A stretch of DNA of 24,069 nt, taken from JANYCG01 sp031418395. GTDB taxonomy: Bacteria > Pseudomonadota > Gammaproteobacteria > Burkholderiales > Burkholderiaceae_C. The stretch covers positions 1 through 24,069 of the forward strand of contig JANOXL010000015.1 of NCBI GenBank assembly GCA_031418395.1, read 5' to 3'. Position 1 is the stretch's first letter. Every line of letters begins with the position of its first letter. Under the pieces are notes generated by a model, which was not told where the DNA came from, did no database searches, and was given only the letters and a program-made list of their open reading frames with translations. Below are positions 1 to 8,191 of this stretch, in pieces. Made by a program: the position numbers and the translations under genes.

Positions 1-1240
1 CAACCCCTGCGGCGGCTGGCTCGATTTCATTGGGTGAGGTGGGTATGTTGCCTAACTTGGAAGATGCCAAGTGCGCAACGATGCCGGTCTCCGTCGCGCC
101 ATACACCCAATGCACCTGCGCACCCAGGGTGGTGGCCACGCGGGCGATCTCTTCGGGCTCGATGAAAGCACCAGTCGTGCAGACCAAGCGCAAACGGTCA
201 GGCTGGCTGGACGGACTAGGCGGGGTCAACGCGGCAGGCGGGATAGGCGAGGTAGATGGCTTGAACCCCGTAGACACCCAGGCGGGGTTGAAAACGAGGT
301 TGGGCAACGTCCCTTGTGGCGCTCGCGCGGGTGGCCCGTCTGTCGCCAGCAGGCCGCGCAATTGGCCGGGCGAGGCCTGCAACACGTTCAGCCCGGTGCT
401 TCGGATCAACTCAGCCAGCGCCGTGCGGCTGGTGGGCACGGCTTCGAGGACACAAGCGGCGCCGATCAAATGCGCGCGCAACACGCAACGCAGGCCAATT
501 TTGCCAGGCCACAGCGCGGGAGCGATCAACACATCAGTCTGCCGCCAGCCCTGCGCGCGGGCCGAGGCGGCGGCGCTGGCCAAATAGGTGGCGCCCGTAT
601 GCAGCACGATTTTGGGGCTACCCATGGTGCCGGATGAGAACTCGTACATAAACGGCGCAGCGGGGTCGAGTGCGGTAGATGGTGCGGTGACGTCGCTCAA
701 TGTGGCTGCAGCATTTGGCGGGCCTTGCAGGGCGTCAATGACCCTACGGTTGTGGGCCGCTTGCCAAGCGCCGTAAACCGCCACATACAAAGTCGATGCC
801 CCGCTGGTCGGGGTGTTTGCGGGGTGCACAGGTTGCGACTGTGGACGGTCGCCGTGATGGCCCGCGGCGCTTAAATCGCCCGCCAGCAACCACGCCGCCC
901 CCATGTGCGCCACGATCTGGCCGCGCCAGGCCGGTGCCGAGCCGGGATAGATCGGCAAAATGGCCGCGCCCAGCCAAGCGATGCCGTAAACCAGCTCGAT
1001 TTGGTACAACAACTCACCCGCGACCGGCTCCAGCAACGTCGCCACTGTGTCGCCGTGACGCACGCCCTGTATATGCAGCCAAGCGGCGGCACGGGCCGCG
1101 CCTGCGCCGAGTTGCTGGTAACTGATCGCGCGTCCTTGGCTGAACAAAGCCGACGCCTCTGGCATCTCCCGCGCAAACGCGAGAAGGCAGGCCAATGGCG
1201 TGGCGGGTGGTGTGGCGCCCGGGTTAGCAGGTGGGGTCAT
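1..1240 (-). CDS. AMP-dependent acyl-CoA synthetase/ligase-like protein, partial (C-terminus beyond window)
   Basis: The frame is open from an ATG at 1240 to the window edge (413 codons), so the C-terminal lid domain is not visible. It belongs to the ANL adenylating superfamily, which activates carboxylic acids as acyl-adenylates and usually passes them to CoA. The P-loop-like A3 motif is at residues 201-210 (FSSGTMGSPK) and the A5 motif at 379-386 (VYGATETG). A3 departs from the usual SGTTGxPKG: the second Thr is Met and the Gly after Lys is Ile. An Ala/Pro-rich stretch (about 301-347) lies between the two motifs. It is clearly a paralogue of the next gene, sharing for example the block LWPGKxGLRxVxRA. 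The start is 5 nt past the upstream stop, with a GGAG inside the end of that gene, so the two are probably cotranscribed. The substrate cannot be told. Confidence 0.8.
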   Translation of the reverse strand, partial: MTPPANPGATPPATPLACLLAFAREMPEASALFSQGRAISYQQLGAGAARAAAWLHIQGVRHGDTVATLLEPVAGELLYQIELVYGIAWLGAAILPIYPGSAPAWRGQIVAHMGAAWLLAGDLSAAGHHGDRPQSQPVHPANTPTSGASTLYVAVYGAWQAAHNRRVIDALQGPPNAAATLSDVTAPSTALDPAAPFMYEFSSGTMGSPKIVLHTGATYLASAAASARAQGWRQTDVLIAPALWPGKIGLRCVLRAHLIGAACVLEAVPTSRTALAELIRSTGLNVLQASPGQLRGLLATDGPPARAPQGTLPNLVFNPAWVSTGFKPSTSPIPPAALTPPSPSSQPDRLRLVCTTGAFIEPEEIARVATTLGAQVHWVYGATETGIVAHLASSKLGNIPTSPNEIEPAAAGV

Positions 1241-1245
1241 GGTGC

Positions 1246-2823
1246 TCACCGCTGCTCCATCTTGCGGTAAGTCTCCCGCAACTGTTCGGTGATCAACTTG
1301 CCGTCTGCCGTGCGCGGCAAGGTCTGCATCACCACCAGGCCACGCGGCATTTGCCATTGGTAAAGCCGCTCAGTCAGCCAGGCGCGCAGTGCAGGCATCG
1401 TGTCCTTGGTCAGGTTGCGGCGAAATTGCACAAAAGCCACCGGAATCTCCCCCACCGTCGGCTCAGGGTAGGCGATCACGGCGGCGTCTTGCACCTCTGG
1501 GTGCGCCAGGAGCGCCGCTTCCACGTCGCGCGGGTAAATCTTGATGCCGCCCAGGTTGATGGCGTCGTCGGCGCGGCCTTGCAGACACAGGCGACCATCG
1601 GCGTCGAGGAAGCCGGTGTCGGTGGAATAAAACCAGCCGTCTTTGAAACTCAGGGCGCTGGCCTCGGGGTTGCGCGCGTAGGCGTTACAGGCCCAGGGTG
1701 CGCGAATCCGCAGGCGACCTTCCAGGCCGGGCCCCAGCGGCTGCCCGTGGGCGTCCAGCGCCTGCACCTGCACGCCAGGCATGAGGCTGAATTTGCCGTC
1801 GGGCGGATCCTCGGGCGCGAGGCTGGCAATCACCCCAGTTTCTGCCGCCCCATAGGTAAAACGCAACTGGGGGCTAATGTGCAGCCGACCTTGGCAAACT
1901 TCTTCAGGCGCGAAGTAAGCCCCGGTTACGTTGATGACCCGCAGGCGTTGGCCCTGGGGGAATGTGGCGACAGGTGTGGCCCCGGATGCGGCCGGAGGCC
2001 TCGTCATCAGCTGGCGCAATTGCGCAGGTGAAGCGGCCACGCAATTCACACCCCTGTGATCGATCAGGTCGCCCAATGCTGCGAGCGTTTCGGGAAAGGG
2101 TGCCAAGACCACCGTCAAGCCCAGGCTAAGCGCCCGGAAAACACCGCGCAGGCCGACTTTTCCGGGCCACAGGGTGGGTGGCAAAAACACGTCGCCTACC
2201 TGCCAACGCTGGGTGCTGCCGTGGGCCACGACTGCGGCCAGATACACCGCGTGGCTGTGCAACACCAGCCGCGGCGTTCCAGTGGTGCCAGAGGTGTAGT
2301 CGTACAGAAAGGCCGACGTCGGATCGGGCGAGAAACTGCCAGCAGCTTCCGGCCGCCCAACGCGCCCAAACCCAGCGTCCCTGTCGCCCGCGCCCTCAAA
2401 ACCACCGATGTCGATGCGTTTGGGATTCATGTTGTCAGGCGTGGGCGCAGGTTCGGCCGGTGAGGCGAGCCACCAGCGCACGCCAAAATGCTGCATCAGC
2501 ATCTGCGCGCGGCTCGACGCCACGCCGGGGTAAAGCGGCAGCAAAGCCGCCCCCAGCAATGCCACGCCCCAACACAGCGCGATCTGATCGACCCGAAGCG
2601 TGGGGGTGTCTTCCAGCGACAAAGCCACCGTATCGCCAGCCTGTACTCCTTGCGCGGCTAGCCAGGTTGCCGCTGCTCGCACCTTTGAAGCCAACTCGCC
2701 GTAACTGACCTGCCCGTCAACGCCCAGCAGCGCAGCTTGGTGCGGTCTGCGCGCGCCCCATGCCAGCAGGCATTCAACCGGCGTGGCCGCAACTGCAACG
2801 ACAGGGGCGGCACGTGTGTTCAC
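1246..2823 (-). CDS. AMP-dependent acyl-CoA synthetase/ligase (ANL superfamily)
   Basis: A complete 525-residue ANL-family ligase that should adenylate a carboxylate and form a CoA thioester. Core motifs are intact: A3 at 176-185 (YTSGTTGTPR), A5 at 323-330 (TYGAAETG), A7 around 399-410 with Asp402, A8 at 416-435 (begins GRADDAINLGG), and the A10 catalytic Lys509 in PRTADGK. Its length fits the family. The start is a GTG at 2823 overlapping the TGA of the exonuclease III gene in a GTGA arrangement, so translation is probably coupled. It is followed after 5 nt by a second, more divergent paralogue. The style resembles medium-chain or aryl-CoA ligases, but no residue here fixes the substrate. 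No thiolase, carrier protein or transporter is visible on this side of the window edge. Confidence 0.87.
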   Translation of the reverse strand: MNTRAAPVVAVAATPVECLLAWGARRPHQAALLGVDGQVSYGELASKVRAAATWLAAQGVQAGDTVALSLEDTPTLRVDQIALCWGVALLGAALLPLYPGVASSRAQMLMQHFGVRWWLASPAEPAPTPDNMNPKRIDIGGFEGAGDRDAGFGRVGRPEAAGSFSPDPTSAFLYDYTSGTTGTPRLVLHSHAVYLAAVVAHGSTQRWQVGDVFLPPTLWPGKVGLRGVFRALSLGLTVVLAPFPETLAALGDLIDHRGVNCVAASPAQLRQLMTRPPAASGATPVATFPQGQRLRVINVTGAYFAPEEVCQGRLHISPQLRFTYGAAETGVIASLAPEDPPDGKFSLMPGVQVQALDAHGQPLGPGLEGRLRIRAPWACNAYARNPEASALSFKDGWFYSTDTGFLDADGRLCLQGRADDAINLGGIKIYPRDVEAALLAHPEVQDAAVIAYPEPTVGEIPVAFVQFRRNLTKDTMPALRAWLTERLYQWQMPRGLVVMQTLPRTADGKLITEQLRETYRKMEQR

Positions 2824-3605
2824 ATCGCGTATTCCACCGTAATGGGCGCGTGGTCGGAGAACTTCTCGTCTTTGTAGATCGCCTCACTGCGCGCAAACGC
2901 CGCCACGCCCGGTGTGGCCAAGTGGTAATCCAGACGCCAGCCGACGTTTTTGGCGTAAGCCTGTCCACGCTGACTCCACCAGGTGTAGGCGGTGTCGGTG
3001 GTGTGGGGCTGCAGCTTGCGGTAGACGTCCACCAGCCCGGCATTGTTCAAAAGGCCCGTCATCCAGGCACGTTCCTCGGGCAGGAAGCCGGAGTTCTTCT
3101 GGTTGCTCTTCCAGTTTTTCAGGTCGATCTCCTTGTGCGCGATGTTCACATCGCCGCACAAAATGAACTCGCGTGTCGCCTTGAGCGCGGCCAGGTGCGG
3201 ATAAAACTCCGCCAAAAAACGAAACTTGGCCTGCTGCCGGTCTTCGCCCGACGAGCCGCTGGGGAAATACGCGCTGATGATCGAGAGTTTGGTTTGGGGG
3301 GTGTCAAACCGCAGCTCGACATACCGACCCTCGGCGTCAAATTCCGGCGAGCCGTAGCCGATCACCACATCGCTGGGTTCATGGCGCGAATACACGCCCA
3401 CGCCCGAATAACCCTTTTTCTGGGCAAAGTGGAAATGCGCTTTCAAGTCGGCCAGGGTCTCGAAGCGACCTTGCACGTCGTCCCACTGGGCTTTGACCTC
3501 TTGCACACAAATACAATCGGGCCGGTGTTTGTCCAGCCACGGCGCCAGACCTTTGCTGGTGGCCGATCGAATGCCATTGAGGTTCAGGCTGGTCAATTTA
3601 AACAT
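2820..3605 (-). CDS. xth: exodeoxyribonuclease III (AP endonuclease family)
   Basis: Encodes 261 residues of the ExoIII/APE1 family, cytosolic base-excision-repair enzymes that cleave at abasic sites and digest 3' ends of duplex DNA using a metal ion. Expected active-site elements are in order: Asn in LNLNGIR (4-13), Glu36 in QE, Tyr113 in SAYFPSG, Asp152/Asn154 in GDVNIAH, Asp226 in WRLDY, and Asp251-His252 in the terminal SDHAP. The frame extends upstream to 3731, but I chose the ATG at 3605 because the family begins at MFKLTSLNLNG, a GGAAG lies 7 nt before it, and the upstream extension is only the reading of a palindrome. The stop overlaps the following ligase gene by 4 nt. The symbol could equally be xthA or exoA. 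Confidence 0.93.
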   Translation of the reverse strand: MFKLTSLNLNGIRSATSKGLAPWLDKHRPDCICVQEVKAQWDDVQGRFETLADLKAHFHFAQKKGYSGVGVYSRHEPSDVVIGYGSPEFDAEGRYVELRFDTPQTKLSIISAYFPSGSSGEDRQQAKFRFLAEFYPHLAALKATREFILCGDVNIAHKEIDLKNWKSNQKNSGFLPEERAWMTGLLNNAGLVDVYRKLQPHTTDTAYTWWSQRGQAYAKNVGWRLDYHLATPGVAAFARSEAIYKDEKFSDHAPITVEYAM

Positions 3606-3729
3606 GGGACACTTCCAAAAATGCATTTGTAGGGCGCATTGCGGCGTTGCAAATCCTCGCCATACAAGTGTATGTCTGTGGTTTGCGACTTGCACTGCAT
3701 CCCTAAAAATGAATTTCTGGCAGTGTCCC
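3606..3729. repeat. 124-bp imperfect palindrome (MITE-like) between xth and pyrE
   Basis: The two ends are inverted repeats. The outer 29 nt of each arm match at 25 of 29 positions, starting GGGACACT on the left and ending AGTGTCCC on the right. The inner arms are weaker, and the centre near 3661-3674 pairs again (CATACAA/GTGTATG). Because of the symmetry, both strands translate to nearly the same open frame across it (pattern MGHxQKxIxR...FWxCP), which explains the spurious N-terminal extension of xth. The left end abuts the xth ATG and supplies its ribosome binding site; the right end lies 22 nt before the pyrE start. I see no convincing target-site duplication. It could be a MITE remnant, a cruciform-forming element or a divergent promoter region. 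Confidence 0.75.
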
Positions 3730-3751
3730 AAACGACATCCACGAGCGGCAA

Positions 3752-4450
3752 ATGAATAAATCAGGGCAAGATACTTTAGCGCAGGACTTCGTGCAATTCT
3801 CTCTGGATTGCGGCGTCTTGAAGTTTGGCGAATTCAAAACCAAGGCCGGGCGCATGAGCCCCTACTTTTTCAACGCGGGTTTGTTTGACGACGGTACGAA
3901 GTTGGGCCGTCTGGCGGCTTTTTATGCGGATCGCATTGTGGCCAGCGGCATGGTATTTGACATGGTGTTTGGCCCGGCTTACAAGGGCATTCCCCTAGGT
4001 GCCGCGCTGGCGGTGGAACTGGCGCGGCGCGGCCGCAACGTGCCCTTTGCCTACAACCGCAAGGAAGCCAAAGACCACGGCGAAGGCGGCACCCTGGTCG
4101 GCGCACCGCTGGCTGGGCGTGTGCTGATTGTGGACGACGTGATGTCAGCCGGCACGGCCACCAAGGAGTCGATTGCCATCATCCGCGCGGCTGGCGCAAC
4201 GCCGCACTCTGTGGCAATTGCCCTGGATCGGCAGGAAAAAGCGGTCGAAAACGGTGTGGATGTCAACTACAGCGCGGTGCAATACGTTCGAGATCAATTG
4301 GGTCTAGAGGTTTGCGCAATTGCGAATCTGGACGATTTGATGCACTATCTTGCATTGCGCGCCAGCCTGCCAGGTGCAAGTGAGTTGGAGGCAGACCGCG
4401 TCAGGGTGGAGAATTACCGACTACGTTATGGAGTGAGCGAGCGTTCATGA
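3752..4450 (+). CDS. pyrE: orotate phosphoribosyltransferase
   Basis: Encodes 232 residues of the OPRT family, which joins orotate to PRPP to give OMP in de novo pyrimidine synthesis in the cytosol. The PRPP-binding signature is at 124-136 (VLIVDDVMSAGTA), and the flexible catalytic loop is at about 102-113 (NRKEAKDHGEGG). The N-terminal orotate-site region (FGEFKTKAGRMSPYFFN) is typical. It is somewhat longer than the roughly 213 residues of enterobacterial PyrE because of a C-terminal tail after about residue 205. The start ATG follows a weak GAGCGG. The stop overlaps the next gene's start as ATGA, indicating an operon. It is divergent from xth, with the palindrome between them presumably holding both promoters. 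Confidence 0.96.
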   Translation: MNKSGQDTLAQDFVQFSLDCGVLKFGEFKTKAGRMSPYFFNAGLFDDGTKLGRLAAFYADRIVASGMVFDMVFGPAYKGIPLGAALAVELARRGRNVPFAYNRKEAKDHGEGGTLVGAPLAGRVLIVDDVMSAGTATKESIAIIRAAGATPHSVAIALDRQEKAVENGVDVNYSAVQYVRDQLGLEVCAIANLDDLMHYLALRASLPGASELEADRVRVENYRLRYGVSERS

Positions 4451-5133
4451 ACACGAAAACCATTTCCCGCTTGGCTTGTATTGGCTTGGCGTGTTGCTTG
4501 CCCCTGTGCGCCTTGGCGCAAACGGCGCCGGTCAAAGGCATCTATAGCTGTGTCGATGCCAAAGGTCGCAAACTCACCTCGGATCGGCCCATTCCGGAGT
4601 GTATTGACCGCGAGCAAAAAGTGCTGAACCCCAGTGGTACCGTCAACGCCAAAGTCGGCCCTACCTTGACGGCGCAAGAGCGTACGGAGGTGGAAGCAAA
4701 AGAAAAACTTGTAGCCGAAGAGCGCGCCCGTAAAGACGAAGACAAACGCCGTGACCGCGCGCTCTTGGTGCGCTACCCCGAAAGAGCGGTACACGACGCC
4801 GAGCGCGTCGAGGCGCTCAAGCAGATCACCGTCGTCAAAGGGGCTGCGGCCAATCGTGTGCTCGAGTTGCAAAAACAAAAGGTGCTGATCGACACCGAGA
4901 TGGAGTTCTACAAAAAAGACCCGAGTAAAGCGCCGGCAAGCCTGAGGCGACAGGTCGAAGAAAACAACCACAGCCTGGCGGTGCAGAGCCGCTTCATCAC
5001 CGACCAGGACGGTGAGGCCCAACGCGTGAATGCGCGTTTTGACGAAGAGCTGGTGCGGCTCAAAGAGCTGTGGAAACTCCGTACACCAGCCGTGGCGGCT
5101 ACGCCTGCCAAACCGGCGGTGGCGAAAAATTAG
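4447..5133 (+). CDS. exported DUF4124-domain protein
   Basis: Encodes 228 residues. An N-terminal signal peptide (1-25) has a hydrophobic core rich in Leu, Ala and Cys and a likely cleavage after ALA, so the protein should be periplasmic. Directly after it comes a short DUF4124-type segment (about 30-52: GIYSCVDAKGRKLTSDRP plus a second Cys), whose two cysteines may pair. The rest (about 70-215) is highly charged and predicted to be helical or coiled coil, ending in an Ala/Pro-rich tail. Function is unknown for the family. It overlaps pyrE by 4 nt (ATGA), a pairing I recall as common in Burkholderiales. Its stop interlocks by 4 nt with the convergent gatB stop. Confidence 0.85.
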   Translation: MNTKTISRLACIGLACCLPLCALAQTAPVKGIYSCVDAKGRKLTSDRPIPECIDREQKVLNPSGTVNAKVGPTLTAQERTEVEAKEKLVAEERARKDEDKRRDRALLVRYPERAVHDAERVEALKQITVVKGAAANRVLELQKQKVLIDTEMEFYKKDPSKAPASLRRQVEENNHSLAVQSRFITDQDGEAQRVNARFDEELVRLKELWKLRTPAVAATPAKPAVAKN

Positions 5134-6701
5134 CCGAGCTTGGCGCGCAGCAAGTCGTTGACCTGCTGCGGATTCGCCTTGCCCTTGCTGCCCTTCATGA
5201 TCTGACCGACCAGCGCGTTGAGCGCCTTGGTGTTGCCGGCTTTGTATTCGGCGACGTTTTTGGAGTTGGCGGCGAGGACTTGGTCTACGATTATTTCTAG
5301 GGCGCTGGTGTCGTTCGATTGCTTGAGGCCAAGCGAGTCAATCAGGTCATCGACCTGTTTGGAATAGTGTCTGAATACCGCCTCACTCCCCGCAATTGAG
5401 TAGTGACCTGCTTCAGCGTTCAATCTGTAATGCGATGCGCCGCTGACATCCAGCGTAGCAGTTTGCATCCAAAGCGAATCAAAAAGTTGCTTTGCGGCGT
5501 TGTTGGAGACGGTGCCGTTATGAATTCGGGTAACCAGAAGTCCGAGTTGAGTGGCGATCACAGGCGCCTTTTCGATGGCAAGTTCATCGGCGTTTAGGCG
5601 GCGGGACACCTCACCCATAATCCAGTTGCTCACCAATTTGGGTTGTTCACAAACCTTAGCTGCTTCCTCAAAGTATGCCGCCATTGCCTTGCTTTGCGTC
5701 AGCGTTGTGGCGTCGTACTCAGGCAGTCCGTAATCCGCCACAAACCGAGCCGCCATCACCCGAGGCAGTTCCGTCATCTCAGCCCGAACCTGTTCAATCC
5801 AGTCTCGTGCAATCACCAACGGCGGCAAATCCGGATCTGGAAAGTACCGGTAATCCGCCGCGTCTTCCTTGGTGCGCATGGCGCGTGTTTCGCCGGTGTC
5901 CGGGTTGAACAAAACAGTCGCCTGCTGAATCGCGTGGCCGTCTTCAATCTGCTCGATCTGCCAGCGAACTTCGTAGTCAATCGCCTGCTGCATGAACTTA
6001 AAGCTGTTCAGGTTTTTGATTTCGCGGCGTGTGCCCAGCGGCGCACCGGGCTTGCGCACACTCACGTTGGCGTCGCAGCGAAAGCTGCCCTCTTGCATGT
6101 TGCCATCGCAAATGCCTATCCAGGTAACGATTTTGTGCAGCTCTTTGGCGTAGGCCACGGCCTCGGCACTACTGCGCATATCCGGCTCCGTGACGATCTC
6201 CAAGAGCGGTGTACCGGCCCGGTTCAGGTCGATGCCGGTTTGGCCAACAAAATCCTCATGCAGTGATTTGCCGGCGTCTTCTTCCAGGTGCGCACGCACT
6301 AGCCGGACTGATCTTTTTTCACCATCAAGGAAGAACTCCACCTGGCCACCTTGCACCACTGGAATCTCAAACTGGCTGATCTGGTACCCCTTGGGCAGGT
6401 CGGGGTAAAAGTAGTTCTTGCGGGCAAAAATGCTGCGCGGCGCAATATGTGCGCCAATCGCCAAACCGAACTGAATGGCCCGCTCCACTGCGCCTTTGTT
6501 CATCACCGGCAAAGTGCCCGGCAGGGCCAAATCCACCGCGCAGGCTTGGGTGTTGGGCTCAGCGCCAAATGCAGTCGAGGCGCGGCTGAAAATCTTGCTC
6601 TGCGTAGAAAGCTGCGCGTGGGTTTCAAAGCCGATCACGACTTCGTAGCCCTGGACTAAGGGGCCAGTCGCAATTTGGAAGGAGGTTGTGATATCCGTCA
6701 T
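5130..6701 (-). CDS. gatB: aspartyl/glutamyl-tRNA(Asn/Gln) amidotransferase subunit B
   Basis: Encodes 523 residues of the GatCAB complex, which converts Glu-tRNA(Gln) and/or Asp-tRNA(Asn) to the amidated forms. GatB binds the tRNA and activates the acyl group with ATP. Family blocks include YEVVIGFETHAQL (near residue 20), IFARKNYFYPDLPKGYQISQ (92-111), the RCDANVSVR region (209-217) and the YqeY-like tail ending QQVNDLLRAKLG. I chose the ATG at 6701 over a TTG at 6707 because it lies 2 nt past the gatA stop with a GGTGGGG upstream. From memory the family is about 475-490 residues. The excess of about 33 residues falls near 415-448 in the tail domain, inside a stretch with lower G+C than the rest of the gene. 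The last gene of the operon. Confidence 0.95.
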   Translation of the reverse strand: MTDITTSFQIATGPLVQGYEVVIGFETHAQLSTQSKIFSRASTAFGAEPNTQACAVDLALPGTLPVMNKGAVERAIQFGLAIGAHIAPRSIFARKNYFYPDLPKGYQISQFEIPVVQGGQVEFFLDGEKRSVRLVRAHLEEDAGKSLHEDFVGQTGIDLNRAGTPLLEIVTEPDMRSSAEAVAYAKELHKIVTWIGICDGNMQEGSFRCDANVSVRKPGAPLGTRREIKNLNSFKFMQQAIDYEVRWQIEQIEDGHAIQQATVLFNPDTGETRAMRTKEDAADYRYFPDPDLPPLVIARDWIEQVRAEMTELPRVMAARFVADYGLPEYDATTLTQSKAMAAYFEEAAKVCEQPKLVSNWIMGEVSRRLNADELAIEKAPVIATQLGLLVTRIHNGTVSNNAAKQLFDSLWMQTATLDVSGASHYRLNAEAGHYSIAGSEAVFRHYSKQVDDLIDSLGLKQSNDTSALEIIVDQVLAANSKNVAEYKAGNTKALNALVGQIMKGSKGKANPQQVNDLLRAKLG

Positions 6702-6703
6702 CG

Positions 6704-8191
6704 TCAAAACCCCACCGGCTTGGTGAGGTGGAAGTCCGTGGCCTGCTGAAATCGATGCGCCATGTTGAGCAGTTTGCCCTCTTGCAAATAGTTGCCAATC
6801 AGTTGCAGGCCCACCGGCATGCCATGCGCGCCAAAACCCACCGGCAGGCTCATGCCTGGCAAACCGGCCAGCGAGGCGGGCAGGGTGAAGATGTCGGCGA
6901 GGTAATTGGCCACGGGGTCATCAGACTTTTCGCCGATCTTCCAGGCAACGGTGGGCGCAACCGGCCCGGCGATGACGTCACATTGCTTGAAGGCTTGCTG
7001 AAAATCGTCGGCTATCATTCGGCGGATTTTTTGCGCTTGCAGGTAATAGGCGTCGTAATAACCGTGCGACAAGACATAGGTGCCGATCATGATGCGGCGT
7101 TTGACCTCGTCGCCAAAACCTTCCGAGCGGGTTTTTTTGTACATGTCCGCAAGATCAGTGAATTCCTTTGCGCGGTGGCCAAACTTCACACCGTCGAACC
7201 GGCTTAAATTGCTCGATGCTTCTGCGGGCGCGATAACGTAATACACCGGGATCGACAACTCGGTGCGCGGCAGCGTGACGGGCACCAGAACGGCTCCCAG
7301 CTTTTCGTATTCTTTCAAGGCGGCATCCACTGCAGCACGGACATCGTCGGCTAAACCAGCGCCAAAAAATTCTGTGGGCACGCCGATGCGCAGCCCGGCA
7401 ATGGGTTGGGCCAACGACCGGGTGAAATCTTCCGCTGGCACGTCAAGCGAGGTGGAGTCGCGGTCTAAATCGGGCCCGCACATCGCGCTTAATAACAAGG
7501 CGCAATCTTCAGCAGTGCGCGCCATCGGTCCGGCCTGGTCCAGGCTGGAGGCGAAGGCAATCATGCCGTAACGCGATGCACGCCCATAGGTGGGTTTGAT
7601 GCCGGTTATGCCGCAAAAAGACGCCGGTTGGCGAATGGAGCCTCCGGTATCCGTGCCGGTTGCAGCAGGCACCAGGCGCGCCGCAACAGCCGCCGCGCTG
7701 CCACCCGAGGAGCCGCCCGGAATACGACTCACGTCCCACGGGTTTTTGACCGCTGAGGGCGCGACAAATCCCATGGGCGCTACAGCAGAATTCTCATTAC
7801 TCGAACCCATGGCGAACTCGTCACAATTCAGCTTCCCAAGCGTCACGGCGCCCTGGGCCTTAAAATTTCTGACAATTGTGCTATCAAAAGGGGAGCGATA
7901 GCCTCTTAGCATTTGAGAGCCAGCGGTGGACGCAAAATCTCGCGTCACAAAAATGTCTTTGTGGCCAATCACCACGCCTTCGAGTGGCCCGGCAGTGCCT
8001 TGGGTAAGTCGAACATCCGCCGCCGCCGCCTGTTGCAGTGTGACCTCTTCCTGCATGGCGACAAATGTGCCTAGCGCCTCGTGGTGTTTGGCGCGGGCTA
8101 AAAAGTGCTGCGCCACTTCAGTGGCCGACACTTTGCGGGTCGCCAGATGCTGCGCCAACGCGGTTGCCGTCAAATCATGCAGCGCGCTCAT
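6704..8191 (-). CDS. gatA: aspartyl/glutamyl-tRNA(Asn/Gln) amidotransferase subunit A
   Basis: Encodes 495 residues of the amidase-signature family, the glutaminase subunit of GatCAB that releases ammonia for tRNA amidation. The Ser-cisSer-Lys triad is visible: Lys78 in GHKDIF, cis-Ser161 in IPGGSSGGSAAA, and the nucleophile Ser185 in DTGGSIRQP. Length is normal for the family. It overlaps gatC by 4 nt (8188-8191) and lies 2 nt before the gatB start, so the three are translated from one mRNA in the order C-A-B. Family proteins outside gat operons can be general amidases, but the neighbours settle this one. Confidence 0.97.
   Translation of the reverse strand: MSALHDLTATALAQHLATRKVSATEVAQHFLARAKHHEALGTFVAMQEEVTLQQAAAADVRLTQGTAGPLEGVVIGHKDIFVTRDFASTAGSQMLRGYRSPFDSTIVRNFKAQGAVTLGKLNCDEFAMGSSNENSAVAPMGFVAPSAVKNPWDVSRIPGGSSGGSAAAVAARLVPAATGTDTGGSIRQPASFCGITGIKPTYGRASRYGMIAFASSLDQAGPMARTAEDCALLLSAMCGPDLDRDSTSLDVPAEDFTRSLAQPIAGLRIGVPTEFFGAGLADDVRAAVDAALKEYEKLGAVLVPVTLPRTELSIPVYYVIAPAEASSNLSRFDGVKFGHRAKEFTDLADMYKKTRSEGFGDEVKRRIMIGTYVLSHGYYDAYYLQAQKIRRMIADDFQQAFKQCDVIAGPVAPTVAWKIGEKSDDPVANYLADIFTLPASLAGLPGMSLPVGFGAHGMPVGLQLIGNYLQEGKLLNMAHRFQQATDFHLTKPVGF

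Noticed and set aside
30..2031. Plus-strand frames of 185, 188 and 266 codons
   Set aside because: They are the reverse reading of the two ligases, whose adenylation motifs are intact on the minus strand.
3493..3759. 88-codon plus-strand frame across the palindrome, and the N-terminal extension of xth up to 3731
   Set aside because: Both are readings of the two arms of the palindrome and resemble each other for that reason. xth has a good family start at 3605.
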